From contig NZ_FOYF01000003.1 in assembly GCF_900115925.1 (NCBI RefSeq), forward strand, positions 1 to 64,000: a stretch of DNA of 64,000 nucleotides, given 5' to 3'. The stretch is from Bacillus sp. cl95 (lineage in GTDB: Bacteria > Bacillota > Bacilli > Bacillales > Cytobacillaceae). The notes under the pieces are model-generated. The model had not been told where the DNA came from. It ran no database searches and saw nothing but the letters and a program-made list of their open reading frames with translations. Positions 52,755-61,138 of the stretch are shown piece after piece. How positions within the stretch are numbered: the stretch's first letter is position 1; every line of letters begins with the position of its first letter. A program made the position numbers and the translations under genes.

Positions 52755-52812
52755 GCTTTTCATAAAGCAACAACACTTACTGAGCTAAGTGCGTCTTTTT
52801 TTCTAAAAATAC
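52755..52812. repeat. hairpin elements after SMI1 gene
   Basis: GTTGCTTT, TCAT, AAAGCAAC (52752-52771), then ACTTACTGAGCTAAGTGC with a run of T: two small hairpins, the second with CACTTA/TAAGTG arms. They may end the SMI1 transcript and resemble the core of the dispersed repeat. Confidence 0.45.
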
Positions 52813-52880
52813 TATCCTAAATGAAATGTTTGCGAAAAGAGCCTAATTATATGATTGGATTTTGGAGAGGGAGAAATGGG

Positions 52881-53066
52881 ATGATCTTTAAAAGAATTCG
52901 GGATAACTTGCTGGAACTATTAGTAATGTATTTTGGCTGGGTAATTATTCTAATAGAAAAAATTCCAATTACTTTTTTAACAATTTTCATTGTAACAATG
53001 TCAGGTTATATTTTAGGTGAGTTAATTAGGCTTCTTATTTTTCATAAAACAGGTAACAAACTATAG
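52881..53066 (+). CDS. small membrane protein, unknown function
   Basis: A 61-residue protein: a basic start (MIFKRIRDNLLELLVMYFG) and two helices (about 11-27 and 31-51). GGGAG lies seven bases before the ATG at 52881; a longer frame starts at 52821 but its extra part is unlike a protein. No family recognised. It is followed by another repeat copy. Confidence 0.55.
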   Translation: MIFKRIRDNLLELLVMYFGWVIILIEKIPITFLTIFIVTMSGYILGELIRLLIFHKTGNKL

Positions 53067-53084
53067 ATTCATGTTTCCACCAAT

Positions 53085-53150
53085 GGAGCATTGTCCGAAA
53101 AGGATAATGTTCTTTTTGTTAAAGAACCCAAAAGGGTAATTCAGGAAATG
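53085..53150. repeat. dispersed hairpin repeat, copy after small membrane gene
   Basis: GCATTGTCC (53088-53096), loop GAAAA, GGATAATGT (53102-53110), then TCTTTTTGTTAAAGAA and a worn tail. Confidence 0.6.
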
Positions 53151-53328
53151 TTCTTCTAAACCAGATGAGGAACATTTCACAGGTATTACGAAGGGGATTT
53201 GTTATTCATACCCCAGATGAAGAAAAATTTCTCATATGCTTTTGCTAATTGATCTTCGATTTCGTAGCTAAAGCACTTATTCGCTACAGATCGGCCACTG
53301 TTTGGTTTTATCTCTCCTAAATCATGCT

Positions 53329-53358
53329 AAAAGCAGTGGGTCTCACATCACTGCTTTT
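53329..53358. terminator. bidirectional hairpin terminator
   Basis: AAAAGCAGTG (53329-53338) pairs perfectly with CACTGCTTTT (53349-53358). Ends the epimerase gene on the minus strand. Confidence 0.7.
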
Positions 53359-53402
53359 ATACATGTTTATAATTGCTTTCCATTGATCCGGCTTTTGTTT
53401 TA

Positions 53403-53816
53403 TTAACTAGGATAATCACAAAACTCAATAATCGTACCCTCTGTGTCTGCTGGATTCAAATAGATAAGACGTCTACCGTGTTTGTTGATACGGAGTGTGT
53501 CTTCAAGTGTACGAATACCTTGCTCATGCAACTCAGCAATGGCTGCTTCCAGATCATCTACACGATAAGCAACGTGATGAACTCCTTTACCTTTTTGTTT
53601 CAAGAAGCGTGCAATTGGGGACGTGGTGTTGTTTGTCGGTGCCAATAGCTCAGTCCTTTCACCATTTATATCGATTATGGCGACCTCACTTTCAACTCCT
53701 TTTGCTTCACTAACATAGCGGTCAATAAGTTTCCCGTTCATAACACTTTCATAAAAGCGAATGCTGCTCTCGATATCACGAACTGCAATTCCAATGTGGT
53801 CTAATAACTTATTCAT
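53403..53816 (-). CDS. methylmalonyl-CoA epimerase-like VOC protein
   Basis: A 137-residue protein of two beta-alpha-beta-beta-beta modules (VOC fold). KLLDHIGIAVRDIESSIRFY (3-22) with H7, NGERTELLAP with E56, KGVHHVAYRVDDLEAAIAEL (77-96) and GTIIEFCDYPS with E131 match the metal ligands of methylmalonyl-CoA epimerase, which converts (S)- to (R)-methylmalonyl-CoA in propionate breakdown. No mutase or propionyl-CoA carboxylase is next to it, and the gene stands alone; related VOC proteins such as glyoxalases are possible, but the length and the IEFCD end favour the epimerase. Confidence 0.85.
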   Translation of the reverse strand: MNKLLDHIGIAVRDIESSIRFYESVMNGKLIDRYVSEAKGVESEVAIIDINGERTELLAPTNNTTSPIARFLKQKGKGVHHVAYRVDDLEAAIAELHEQGIRTLEDTLRINKHGRRLIYLNPADTEGTIIEFCDYPS

Positions 53817-53949
53817 TCTGTGTCACCTCGTTAATCATTTTAACCTACCGTCGATGGATATTCGAGTAGGGAAGTCTTTGCCAAAGAAAAAGGAATTCAT
53901 GGTTTCATAGCGAATTACAAAAAAAGGATTATTTTTGGAGGAAACAAAA

Positions 53950-54678
53950 ATGAAAGAGTTTGAAAAAGCTCCAGCTAAAGAGGCAGCTCAAATGTTTGTT
54001 ACAAAACACTTTCCACAATGTCAGGCGGCTTTATTGTCGGGGAGTGTTGTAAGGGGAGAGGAGACCGAAACATCTGACCTAGATATCATCATATTTGACG
54101 ATATTCTAGCTGATTCATACCGTGAATCATTGATGGCTTTCGGTTGGCCAATAGAGATTTTTGCCCATAACTTTCAATCTTATAAGCAAATATGTAAGAC
54201 CGATTATGAAAGAGCACGACCATCTATGCTCCGAATGGTTTCGGAAGGAATCATCTTGAAGGGTCATAAAATCATTGATGACATCAAAAAGGAAGCCGAT
54301 GAAATTTTAGCAGAAGGTCCTGCAAAATGGTCAGAAGAAACGATTCGTATCAAACGTTATTTCATCACCGATGCCTTGGATGATTTGATAGGATCGAATA
54401 ACCGTGCCGAAAGCATTTTCATTGCGAATACGCTGGCAGATCTTGTACATGAATTTGTGTTAAGAACGAATGGGCATTGGATCGGGGCTTCAAAATGGAT
54501 GATGCGATCATTAAGGGAATTTGATCAACCATTTGCTGAAGAGTACTTTCATGCATTCGATACATTTTATAAACATGGGGAAATAGAACTCGTCGTGAAA
54601 CTAGTAGAGGCAGTCCTTGAACCACACGGAGGTCGTCTATTTGAAGGATTTTCAATTGGGAAGGGTGAGCCTAACTGA
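53950..54678 (+). CDS. nucleotidyltransferase domain protein
   Basis: A 242-residue protein. LLSGSVVRGEETETSDLDIIIFDD (29-52) is the nucleotidyltransferase motif (G31-S32, D43, D45). The C-terminal part is helical (AESIFIANTLADLVHEFVLR and onwards), as in kanamycin/aminoglycoside-type NTases. It may add a nucleotide to a small molecule, drug or protein; the target is unknown. The ATG at 53950 follows TGGAGGAAACAAAA; codons before it belong to the ribosome binding site. A possible small gene overlaps its stop. Confidence 0.85.
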   Translation: MKEFEKAPAKEAAQMFVTKHFPQCQAALLSGSVVRGEETETSDLDIIIFDDILADSYRESLMAFGWPIEIFAHNFQSYKQICKTDYERARPSMLRMVSEGIILKGHKIIDDIKKEADEILAEGPAKWSEETIRIKRYFITDALDDLIGSNNRAESIFIANTLADLVHEFVLRTNGHWIGASKWMMRSLREFDQPFAEEYFHAFDTFYKHGEIELVVKLVEAVLEPHGGRLFEGFSIGKGEPN

Positions 54679-54779
54679 AGAAAATAAATCTTAGCTTTAT
54701 AGGTATGATTATCATTACTCTTCTAGGAGTCTATCTAATCTTAAGTCCAATGAATGTCATTGAACTTATTACACAGTGA
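54675..54779 (+). CDS. possible 34-residue membrane peptide, CTG start
   Basis: From the CTG that overlaps the NTase stop (CTGA) a frame reads KKINLSFIGMIIITLLGVYL, then ILSPMNVIELITQ, and stops at 54779. It is a single membrane helix with a basic N-terminus, ideal for a small membrane peptide. GGGTGAG lies eight bases before it. The next in-frame ATG is at 54705. CTG starts are rare, so this needs proof. Confidence 0.4.
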   Translation: MKKINLSFIGMIIITLLGVYLILSPMNVIELITQ

Positions 54780-54800
54780 AATAAACAATGAGGTGAAGAA

Positions 54801-55307
54801 ATGAAAGAGAATTTGAAGATTATTGAATTAAAGTCCACAAATGATTACCGTGAAAAGCTTTCTGAACTATTAATCAAGGTTGTAGAAGATGGAGCTTCAG
54901 TCGGCTTCTTGCCACCACTGGACCTGACAGAAGCCAATCAATATTGGGATTCTGTTTTAAAACCTGAAGTGATTTTATTCATTGCAACCGTTAATGATGA
55001 GCTTGCCGGAAGTATTCAACTCCACATGAGTTCGAAGGAGAACGGCAAACATAGAGCAGAAATCGCTAAATTGATGACTTCTCCCGATTTCAGACGAATG
55101 GGAATCGGGAAAATACTGATGGAAAATGCTGAAAAACGCGCAAAGAGTGAAAATATTTCGCTAATCGTGTTGGATACACGGGAAGGTGACCCTTCAAACA
55201 ATCTTTATCAGTCATTTAATTACATTGAAGCTGGGCGGATTCCTCATTATGCAAAATCAGCAGATGGGGAACTCCACTCTACAGTTTTCTATTATAAAGA
55301 GCTATAA
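54801..55307 (+). CDS. GNAT family N-acetyltransferase
   Basis: A 168-residue acetyltransferase. RAEIAKLMTSPDFRRMGIGK (about 86-105) with R-R-M-G-I-G is the acetyl-CoA loop, and SLIVLDTREGDPSNNLYQSF closes the domain. LLIKVVEDGASVGFLPPLDL is a mark of a widespread subfamily of unknown substrate. GAGGTGAA precedes the ATG. It may share a transcript with the NTase gene. Confidence 0.9.
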   Translation: MKENLKIIELKSTNDYREKLSELLIKVVEDGASVGFLPPLDLTEANQYWDSVLKPEVILFIATVNDELAGSIQLHMSSKENGKHRAEIAKLMTSPDFRRMGIGKILMENAEKRAKSENISLIVLDTREGDPSNNLYQSFNYIEAGRIPHYAKSADGELHSTVFYYKEL

Positions 55308-55366
55308 TAGGCCTTCCTCAAATTCGAAAGACGAAAATAACGGGCGACTTCATATCAAATCTAAAA

Positions 55367-55404
55367 AAGCATCCATTCCCATTTTGGGAATGGATTGCTT
55401 TTTT
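55367..55404. terminator. strong bidirectional terminator
   Basis: ATCCATTCCCA (55371-55381) pairs with TGGGAATGGAT (55385-55395), followed by TGCTTTTTTG. It lies between the GNAT and the ger operon. Confidence 0.88.
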
Positions 55405-55420
55405 GTGTACAACTGTTCTG

Positions 55421-56506
55421 TTAGTCAAGGATCCCTGTTTGAACCAATTTCACATCAACTTTCAAGTTGACTTTTGCATTTGGATAATCTTCTTTCCATG
55501 TCTTTAACCGGAATTTCCTATCTTGTGCTTTGTATTTTGAACCTAATCCTAGCGGATCCACGTCATTTATCTTAAATTTATTTATGATGGTTCTCCCTTG
55601 CTTTTCAAGTTGTCCTTCAATCTGTTTAGTAATTTTATTTATTATCTTTGGGAATGGGGAAGGTTTAGTAGATGAATACTGCTGAAGTCGAGCCTTGATT
55701 TTCAACTGAATGTTAAAGGTTGGTTTTCCATTGTGAATTTGTACCCTATATTTGGGCTTTGAATGGATGATTTCGATCACAACTTTATCATCGTTTTTCA
55801 TTGTGAATTGTTGCATACCATGGTTACCCTTTTCAACTAAGTTTTTGAAGATAAAATGATAATGTTTTGGTATTTCAGTCTTAATTTTATCGTCCTTGAG
55901 TAGGGCAATGCTGGAAATAATGAGATCGTCACCTTCCTTTTTTAAAATAGGTAAGTAGGGATCCAGTCCTTCTTTGGAATATTGGTACATAAATGTATTG
56001 AAATCAGTGTGTGGTATATTGCCATTCGTCATATTTTGTTCGAGTAAATCTTGGATATATAATGCCATATTTTCATTTTGTTGTGTTTTCAGTAGAAGGA
56101 GGTCCTTGGTTTTTCCATCTACAATTGCCATTTTGCTAAGAGTACCAATAGCGGGATCTCGATTAATGGTATCTACTACAGGAAAGATTCCTTTTGCAGC
56201 AAGGGATTTGCCAAATAATAAGAGACGTATTTGTCCACTAACGAGTGGAAATCGAACTTTACCATTTGTTTCCTGGCGAACTTCTTTACTAGTATCCCCA
56301 TGACCAGTAATCGTTTCAAACTTCGGAGGTTCTTTTCCTCCCTTAAATACAGGATAAACATAGGTCCCTTCAAGATTATCTTTTTCTGTCAAATCATAAC
56401 CATAACCTTGAATGAAATTGAGTTCATTTACGACAAATGAGGGAAGGAAACTACATCCCGTTAGTAAAGTAACTAAAAAAAATGTTAAGGACATTCTAAA
56501 TTTCAC
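55421..56506 (-). CDS. Ger(x)C family spore germination lipoprotein
   Basis: A 361-residue lipoprotein, C subunit of a germinant receptor. The N-terminal SLTFFLVTLLTGC has lipobox LTGC (C18), and the mature protein (LNFIQGYGYDLTEKDNLEGT, FPLVSGQIRLLLFGKSLAAK, later RDPAIGTLSKMAIVDGKTKD and the C-terminal domain with KWEDYPNAKV-like end) follows GerAC. The subunit sits on the outside of the spore inner membrane. The GTG at 56506 has AGAGGT 11 bases before it; ATG at 56494 is possible. It overlaps the gerB-type gene by eleven bases. Last gene of the operon. Confidence 0.92.
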   Translation of the reverse strand: MKFRMSLTFFLVTLLTGCSFLPSFVVNELNFIQGYGYDLTEKDNLEGTYVYPVFKGGKEPPKFETITGHGDTSKEVRQETNGKVRFPLVSGQIRLLLFGKSLAAKGIFPVVDTINRDPAIGTLSKMAIVDGKTKDLLLLKTQQNENMALYIQDLLEQNMTNGNIPHTDFNTFMYQYSKEGLDPYLPILKKEGDDLIISSIALLKDDKIKTEIPKHYHFIFKNLVEKGNHGMQQFTMKNDDKVVIEIIHSKPKYRVQIHNGKPTFNIQLKIKARLQQYSSTKPSPFPKIINKITKQIEGQLEKQGRTIINKFKINDVDPLGLGSKYKAQDRKFRLKTWKEDYPNAKVNLKVDVKLVQTGILD

Positions 56507-57590
56507 TATTAACTTGACCTCTTTTCAAAATTAAATAAAGAATAAATAGTAAAGGAATATAAACATAAAACATCCAAAAATTTATTTGACTGACCAAATT
56601 TAAATATTTGATAATGAGGCTTCGATCCGAAAGAAGTTGGCAGAAAACGACATCTATCAAACAAAGGATGAGAAGAGGATACTTCTGTTTTGTCCGAAAA
56701 ATTAACTTGAAACCTCTGCTCGATGCCCAAAGTAATAAAGAAATGAGAGAAGTGATGGTAAGCATGTAAAATGATATATAAATATATTCAAATCTTTCCA
56801 AGAAAGAAAAATGAATCACCTTTGTCATTGAAAACTCTGGCCAAATCGTAACACTTAATTGCTTTTCGCTATAAAACAAGAAGGCAATAATTGCGGACAA
56901 TGTATATAGTAATGTCGTAGCTAGGATTGCTAAATGCGCAAATTTCTGAGGAGATTTCCTTTTGTTGATAAATGGATACACCATAAGCAAAATCTCAAAT
57001 CCAGCAATAGTATAAATGGAAGCTTTTATTCCATTTAGGATATCCGAAAGTGAATGATTCATGATTGGCAGTAAATTATCAATATGAGCATATCTTAGTG
57101 GAAAGTAATTCAAACTTACTAATGTAACGATTGGAAGAATAACAGAAATAAAGCATATTCCTGCAACAATTCGAAAGCCACCTGAAATGATATAATAACT
57201 TAGAGTCATGATAATGATAGCTAAACACCATGTTGGCAGGGTTGGAAACATCCATACTTGGACAATTTCAATATAGGACCTTAAAACCGATATGCTAGCT
57301 AGTCCATAATAAATCATGAATAGAACATTAATGAATCCGCCCAAATATTTACCGAAAATATTTTTTTGAATCGCAACGATATCTCCATTTGCTTTACTAA
57401 CCAACTTGTACATAATCCATATTAAAACCTGAGCAACACAGCCAGCTAAAAGCACACTAATCCAAGCATCATATCCGGCTTCTTTTGCAATGCTTCTCTG
57501 AAATCCCAGTATTCCTACACCGACTTGGGAACTATAGATGATAAAAAATAATATATAAGGAGAAACCTGGTAACGTATGTCGACTTGCAT
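56496..57590 (-). CDS. GerB family spore germination permease
   Basis: A 364-residue membrane protein with ten helices, of the GerAB/APC amino-acid permease superfamily. SPYILFFIIYSSQVGVGILG (9-28) is the start of the family, and AKEAGYDAWISVLLAGCVAQ the second helix. It probably binds the germinant, as shown for GerBB/GerUB-type subunits. AAGGAGGG lies before the ATG at 57590. It is 16 bases after the gerA-type gene. The ligand is unknown; it could be an amino acid. Confidence 0.93.
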   Translation of the reverse strand: MQVDIRYQVSPYILFFIIYSSQVGVGILGFQRSIAKEAGYDAWISVLLAGCVAQVLIWIMYKLVSKANGDIVAIQKNIFGKYLGGFINVLFMIYYGLASISVLRSYIEIVQVWMFPTLPTWCLAIIIMTLSYYIISGGFRIVAGICFISVILPIVTLVSLNYFPLRYAHIDNLLPIMNHSLSDILNGIKASIYTIAGFEILLMVYPFINKRKSPQKFAHLAILATTLLYTLSAIIAFLFYSEKQLSVTIWPEFSMTKVIHFSFLERFEYIYISFYMLTITSLISLLLWASSRGFKLIFRTKQKYPLLILCLIDVVFCQLLSDRSLIIKYLNLVSQINFWMFYVYIPLLFILYLILKRGQVNSEI

Positions 57591-57606
57591 AGAATGCCCT
57601 CCTTAA

Positions 57607-59070
57607 TTATTCACTAAAATCCGTTTTGCGTTTTGGATGTTTAGGAATGCTAGTAGATTTCTTTTTTCTTTCTGGTCTTAAGTTAATGGGATTATCAGTT
57701 TGCTTTGAAAATGGAAGTCGAATCCATAAATCCTGGAAAGCCGTTTTCCGCAAAGGATAAAGACCAATAAAGGGAGTTCCAAAAGATGAAATTCTCAACA
57801 TATGAGTAGCAGCAAATATGCAACCTATACTAATTCCTAATAATCCCATAAACTGCGCCAAGACAATCATAGGGAATTTTATAAATCTAAGTGTATTTCC
57901 GACTTTATATATCGGTGTTGCAAATGATGAAAGGGTACTAAGACCAACTAAGATGAGTAAGACGTTACTTGTTAATGCTGCTTCAACAACTGCCTGTCCA
58001 ATGACAATTCCGCCAATGATTCCTAGTGTTTGAGCTACTTTGACTGGAAGTCGAGTACCCGCTTCTTTAACTAACTCAATGATTAATTCTAAAAATAAGA
58101 CTTCAAAAAATGGAGGGAAAGGTACCGCAGCTGTTGATGATACAAGAGTTTCTAGTAGTTTTCTTGGTATCAATTCATAGTGATAAGTAAGAATTGCGAC
58201 ATACAAAGGAGTGATTAATACAGCAATAAAGAATGACAAAAATCTCAATATTCGATAAAAACTCCCTATGATCCATGGATAGCTATAATCTTCAATGGCA
58301 TTGAGTGATTCAATTAATGTGATAGGAAGGATGATGACATTGGGTGAACCATCGACAACAATAACAATTTTGCCTTCTGTTAATCCTGCAACTACTCTGT
58401 CGCTCCTTTCCGTAACAATGGACTGCGAAAAGAGCGTATTCGGATTGTCATCTATCATCGATGTAATATAGGAACTATCAGAGATATGATCATACCGGAT
58501 ATTTTGAATTCTTTGGATGGTTGTGTTCACGATTTCCTTGTCTGCGATTCCATCCATGTACAAAATGGCTACCTTTGTTTTGGACAAATCTCCAACGGTC
58601 AACTCTTTTGTAAGAAGTTCAGGTACAGGAAGCCGTTTCCTAATTAAATTTACATTCATGTCTAATTCTTCAATAAATCCCACTTGAGGACCCAACGCGG
58701 TAGATTCCATGGTAGGGAGCCCAACGGTCCTAAATTGGTTGTTTGCAATATCGACGAGCAAACATTCTACGTCTAATTCCTGCCTTCGAACAGCCACATG
58801 GCCCTTTAGTATTTTCTCGTGTATTTCTTTCGGATCCTTCGTTAATACAATTCCTTGAATCGGTATTTCGCTTCTTAACTGTATTAACGTAAACTCATTA
58901 TGTAGATAGGGTAATAAGTCTCTATGTAAGGTTTCTACATTGATAAGAGTCCGATAATAAGAAATCCAAAAGGGTTCATTCTTTTCCAGTGATGTAGGAT
59001 CATCTACAAAATCATTTGACTTCAATAACTCTTTCAACCAGTGATTTTCGGGAGTAGAATTAGCTCGCAT
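57607..59070 (-). CDS. GerA family spore germination protein
   Basis: A 487-residue A subunit of a germinant receptor. It has a large N-terminal cytoplasmic domain (about 1-270; RSEIPIQGIVLTKDPKEIHE, VAILYMDGIADKEIVNTTIQ and GKIVIVVDGSPNVIILPITL), then four to five helices (about 280-420), and a proline-rich C-terminal tail ending in PKHPKRKTDFSE. FFEVLFLELIIELVKEAGTR-LPV is a family mark. GerA subunits form a membrane ion channel. GAGGTAATCT precedes the ATG. First gene of the A-B-C operon; probably transcribed in the forespore by sigma-G, but I cannot define its promoter. Confidence 0.93.
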   Translation of the reverse strand: MRANSTPENHWLKELLKSNDFVDDPTSLEKNEPFWISYYRTLINVETLHRDLLPYLHNEFTLIQLRSEIPIQGIVLTKDPKEIHEKILKGHVAVRRQELDVECLLVDIANNQFRTVGLPTMESTALGPQVGFIEELDMNVNLIRKRLPVPELLTKELTVGDLSKTKVAILYMDGIADKEIVNTTIQRIQNIRYDHISDSSYITSMIDDNPNTLFSQSIVTERSDRVVAGLTEGKIVIVVDGSPNVIILPITLIESLNAIEDYSYPWIIGSFYRILRFLSFFIAVLITPLYVAILTYHYELIPRKLLETLVSSTAAVPFPPFFEVLFLELIIELVKEAGTRLPVKVAQTLGIIGGIVIGQAVVEAALTSNVLLILVGLSTLSSFATPIYKVGNTLRFIKFPMIVLAQFMGLLGISIGCIFAATHMLRISSFGTPFIGLYPLRKTAFQDLWIRLPFSKQTDNPINLRPERKKKSTSIPKHPKRKTDFSE

Positions 59071-59216
59071 AGATTACCTCAATAACGTTTTTCACATTAT
59101 GTGTAAAAACAGGGAAAGTATTCATGGTAATGAAGTTTTATGAAAGGGGAAATTATGTTTATTAAAATCAAATTATCGCGACGTGACAAGAGGAAGTAAT
59201 CCGGCACTCTAATTAG

Positions 59217-59246
59217 AAAAAACTCCCCTTGGAAGGAGAGTTTTAT
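59217..59246 (-). terminator. rho-independent terminator
   Basis: AAAACTC and GAGTTTT with an inner CCTT/AAGG pair around GG; on the minus strand the stem is followed by TTTCTAATT. Ends the arsR-AHSA1 group. Confidence 0.75.
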
Positions 59247-59270
59247 AAGTAAGTAGTTTTTGTAATAAAA

Positions 59271-59660
59271 TTAACCCAAGAATTTCTCCAAAGGTTTCCA
59301 GTAGTTATCTCCCCAACCGACAGAAAGATGATCACCTTGTTCTTCTGGGAAACCAATATGGTCAAAAATGATTAGGGTATCAGAGCCTTGCTCTTTAAGT
59401 TCAAATTTTGCTATTGAAAACACACCAGGTTCCCAATTGGCAACACGCCAAGCTTGCACAATTCTTTGATTAGGAACTAGCTCGATATGACGACCTAAGA
59501 TCATTCCTCCGAAGCAAGAAAACATTCCGCCTTCTTCTTTACTAATCTCGGTTGGGGCACCGCCTGTAACTGTACTGAACTGCTCGGAATCAGTGAGTGC
59601 TTGATAGACTTTAGATGGGCTTGCAGGGATAACAACTTCTTGATGAATTGTATTTGTCAT
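59271..59660 (-). CDS. AHSA1/SRPBCC domain protein
   Basis: A 129-residue START-like protein. IHQEVVIPASPSKVYQALTD is the usual start and MFSCFGGMILGRHIELVPNQ and RIVQAWRVANWEPGVFSIAK are typical of the AHSA1 group, with WGDNYWKPLEKFL at the end. GGAGG precedes the ATG at 59660. It follows the second AHSA1 gene of the same operon by about 40 bases. Two related SRPBCC proteins in one ArsR operon suggest a ligand-processing or heterodimer role; the ligand is unknown. Confidence 0.88.
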   Translation of the reverse strand: MTNTIHQEVVIPASPSKVYQALTDSEQFSTVTGGAPTEISKEEGGMFSCFGGMILGRHIELVPNQRIVQAWRVANWEPGVFSIAKFELKEQGSDTLIIFDHIGFPEEQGDHLSVGWGDNYWKPLEKFLG

Positions 59661-59700
59661 GATTAATCCTCCATTTTTCGGTTTGAATTTTTTTCGAAAA

Positions 59701-60156
59701 TTAATGCATCGCTTTGACAGACCATGGATCCACACCAGGATCTCGTCCTTCTGCTAAAGTTTGTAATCTTATTGTGTAATGAGTCCAACCTTGTTGGTGA
59801 GAAGCTATTTCTTCAACAGGTAGGTCGTAGTGTGTCAATGTTAATAAGGTTCCATTGTCTTTCGGAGTAAGTGAAAATTCTACTGTACTTGAACCAGGTG
59901 GGACAAGTTTAGATTTTTCCCAACCCCATGTCATAACGATTTTTTCGTTGGGAACCATTTCGAGATACTCACCCATGGCAATGTCAGAACCGTTAACATC
60001 AATTCGGTATTTCCCTCCAATTTTTGGTTCTAGGAGAATCTGTCTCCCCATCCAACGAACCATTTTTTCAGGATCGACAAAAAATGCAAACAATGTCTCT
60101 GGCTGAGCCTCAATATAAATTTCCTTTACAATTTTTTCACTCGGATTTGAATTCAT
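59701..60156 (-). CDS. AHSA1/SRPBCC domain protein
   Basis: A 151-residue START-like protein. KIVKEIYIEAQPETLFAFFV is the N-terminal pattern, WMGRQILLEPKIGGKYRIDV the second, and VPNEKIVMTWGWEKS and TLLTLTHYDLPVEEIASHQQ are family marks. It lies between arsR (20-base overlap with its end) and the other AHSA1 gene. The overlap suggests translational coupling; AAAGGAAAAAG lies before the ATG. Function unknown. Confidence 0.88.
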   Translation of the reverse strand: MNSNPSEKIVKEIYIEAQPETLFAFFVDPEKMVRWMGRQILLEPKIGGKYRIDVNGSDIAMGEYLEMVPNEKIVMTWGWEKSKLVPPGSSTVEFSLTPKDNGTLLTLTHYDLPVEEIASHQQGWTHYTIRLQTLAEGRDPGVDPWSVKAMH

Positions 60157-60463
60157 TCTTTTTCCTTTCTTCCTCTTCGGCAGCTTCTTTCAAGAGCAGC
60201 AAACTATCATCCCAAAAACGGTCAATGTACTGTTTCAAATCGGAAAAACCTTCCCTCCTAATGCGATAATACCGTTTTGTTCCTTCTTTCCGAACCACGA
60301 CAAGTCCTGATTCTTCTAGAACCTTGAGGTGCTGGGATACTGCAGGCGCTGAAATCTCAAAATGAGATGCGATAGCGGTGGAGGTAAGCTCTCCATCACG
60401 AACGAGGGATAGTATTTCTCTCCGTCTAGGTACTGTTATGGCTTGTAACACTTTTTCAATCAT
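60137..60463 (-). CDS. ArsR family transcriptional regulator, leaderless
   Basis: A 108-residue winged-helix repressor. EKVLQAITVPRRREILSLVR is the start, ASHFEISAPAVSQHLKVLEE (about 36-55) the recognition region and VVVRKEGTKRYYRIRREGF the wing. No metal-binding Cys is seen. The ATG at 60463 lies only seven bases after the -10 box and has no ribosome binding site, so the mRNA is probably leaderless. It is followed by two AHSA1 genes. The operator is listed separately. Confidence 0.92.
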   Translation of the reverse strand: MIEKVLQAITVPRRREILSLVRDGELTSTAIASHFEISAPAVSQHLKVLEESGLVVVRKEGTKRYYRIRREGFSDLKQYIDRFWDDSLLLLKEAAEEEERKKNEFKSE

Positions 60464-60469
60464 GTTATT

Positions 60470-60506
60470 ATTGTAGCGTTCACTTAATTAAGTGTCAACT
60501 TAAGTT
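60470..60506 (-). promoter_or_regulatory. arsR promoter with palindromic operator
   Basis: On the minus strand TTGACA (60498-60493), a 17-base spacer and TACAAT (60475-60470). CACTTAATTAAGTG (60481-60494), a perfect palindrome, lies in the spacer and overlaps the -35 box; a second palindrome AACTTAAGTT (60497-60506) overlaps its other side. Both carry ACTTAA. An ArsR bound here would block RNA polymerase. Confidence 0.8.
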
Positions 60507-60582
60507 TATGTACATCAAAATATATATCAGTTTTTATCAGTGAAAAAATATTGTTGTTGTAGGAATGAAAGGGGAAGTATTT

Positions 60583-60951
60583 ATGACGATGCCACGTCCT
60601 AATGATGAATCGAAAGAATTTTTTGCTTCGGTTATACCGGTTGAACCTCGCGTTACAGTGAAGCCAATGTTCGGTAATCTCGCAAGTTTTATGAATGGAA
60701 ATATGTTCGCTGGATTATTTGGAAATCAAATTTTTGTAAGACTTCCAGAAAATGACCGTCTTCTATTATTAGAAGAAGATGGGGCAGTAGAATTTTCTCC
60801 CATGCCTGGAAGGAAAATGAAGGAGTATGTAGTACTTCCTGAACAATGGAGAAACCATCCCGATCTTGTCAAAGAGTGGTTGAATAAGTCATTATCTTGG
60901 GTGGAGACACTGCCAGTAAAAGTGCCCAAGAAGAAAAAAAGCAAAGCATAA
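60583..60951 (+). CDS. TfoX/Sxy N-terminal domain protein
   Basis: A 122-residue protein with the TfoX N-terminal domain (PRVTVKPMFGNLASFMNGNM, FAGLFGNQIFVRLPENDRLL, MPGRKMKEYVVLPEQW). In gammaproteobacteria TfoX controls competence, but lone N-terminal-domain proteins are common in bacilli and have no known role. The Lys-rich end (VKVPKKKKSKA) is unusual. The ATG at 60583 follows AAAGGGG. Lone gene. Confidence 0.85.
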   Translation: MTMPRPNDESKEFFASVIPVEPRVTVKPMFGNLASFMNGNMFAGLFGNQIFVRLPENDRLLLLEEDGAVEFSPMPGRKMKEYVVLPEQWRNHPDLVKEWLNKSLSWVETLPVKVPKKKKSKA

Positions 60952-61138
60952 ATCCTTTATGGTTGCTATGAAAATTGAATATTAAATAAGCGAAGGATAA
61001 GAAATTATCTTCGCTTATTATTATTAAATCGGATAATCTTATGCGGTTTCATTATTATCTTAATAACGAAAGCTTGTTTGAACGTGCACTTCGTATTTCA
61101 TCGATTTATATGGGAATATTAAACAAGAGGTGAATAAC

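Larger units (their letters stand above)
53067..53402. other. intergenic region with repeat copy and hairpin
   Basis: Holds a repeat copy at 53085-53150 and a bidirectional hairpin at 53329-53358. No gene. The region 53160-53300 has nothing recognisable. Confidence 0.5.

Noticed and set aside
55368-55396. Third copy of the cotA/DUF4015 palindrome
   Set aside because: CCATTCCCA/TGGGAATGG looks similar but has different arms, a T-run and acts as a terminator.
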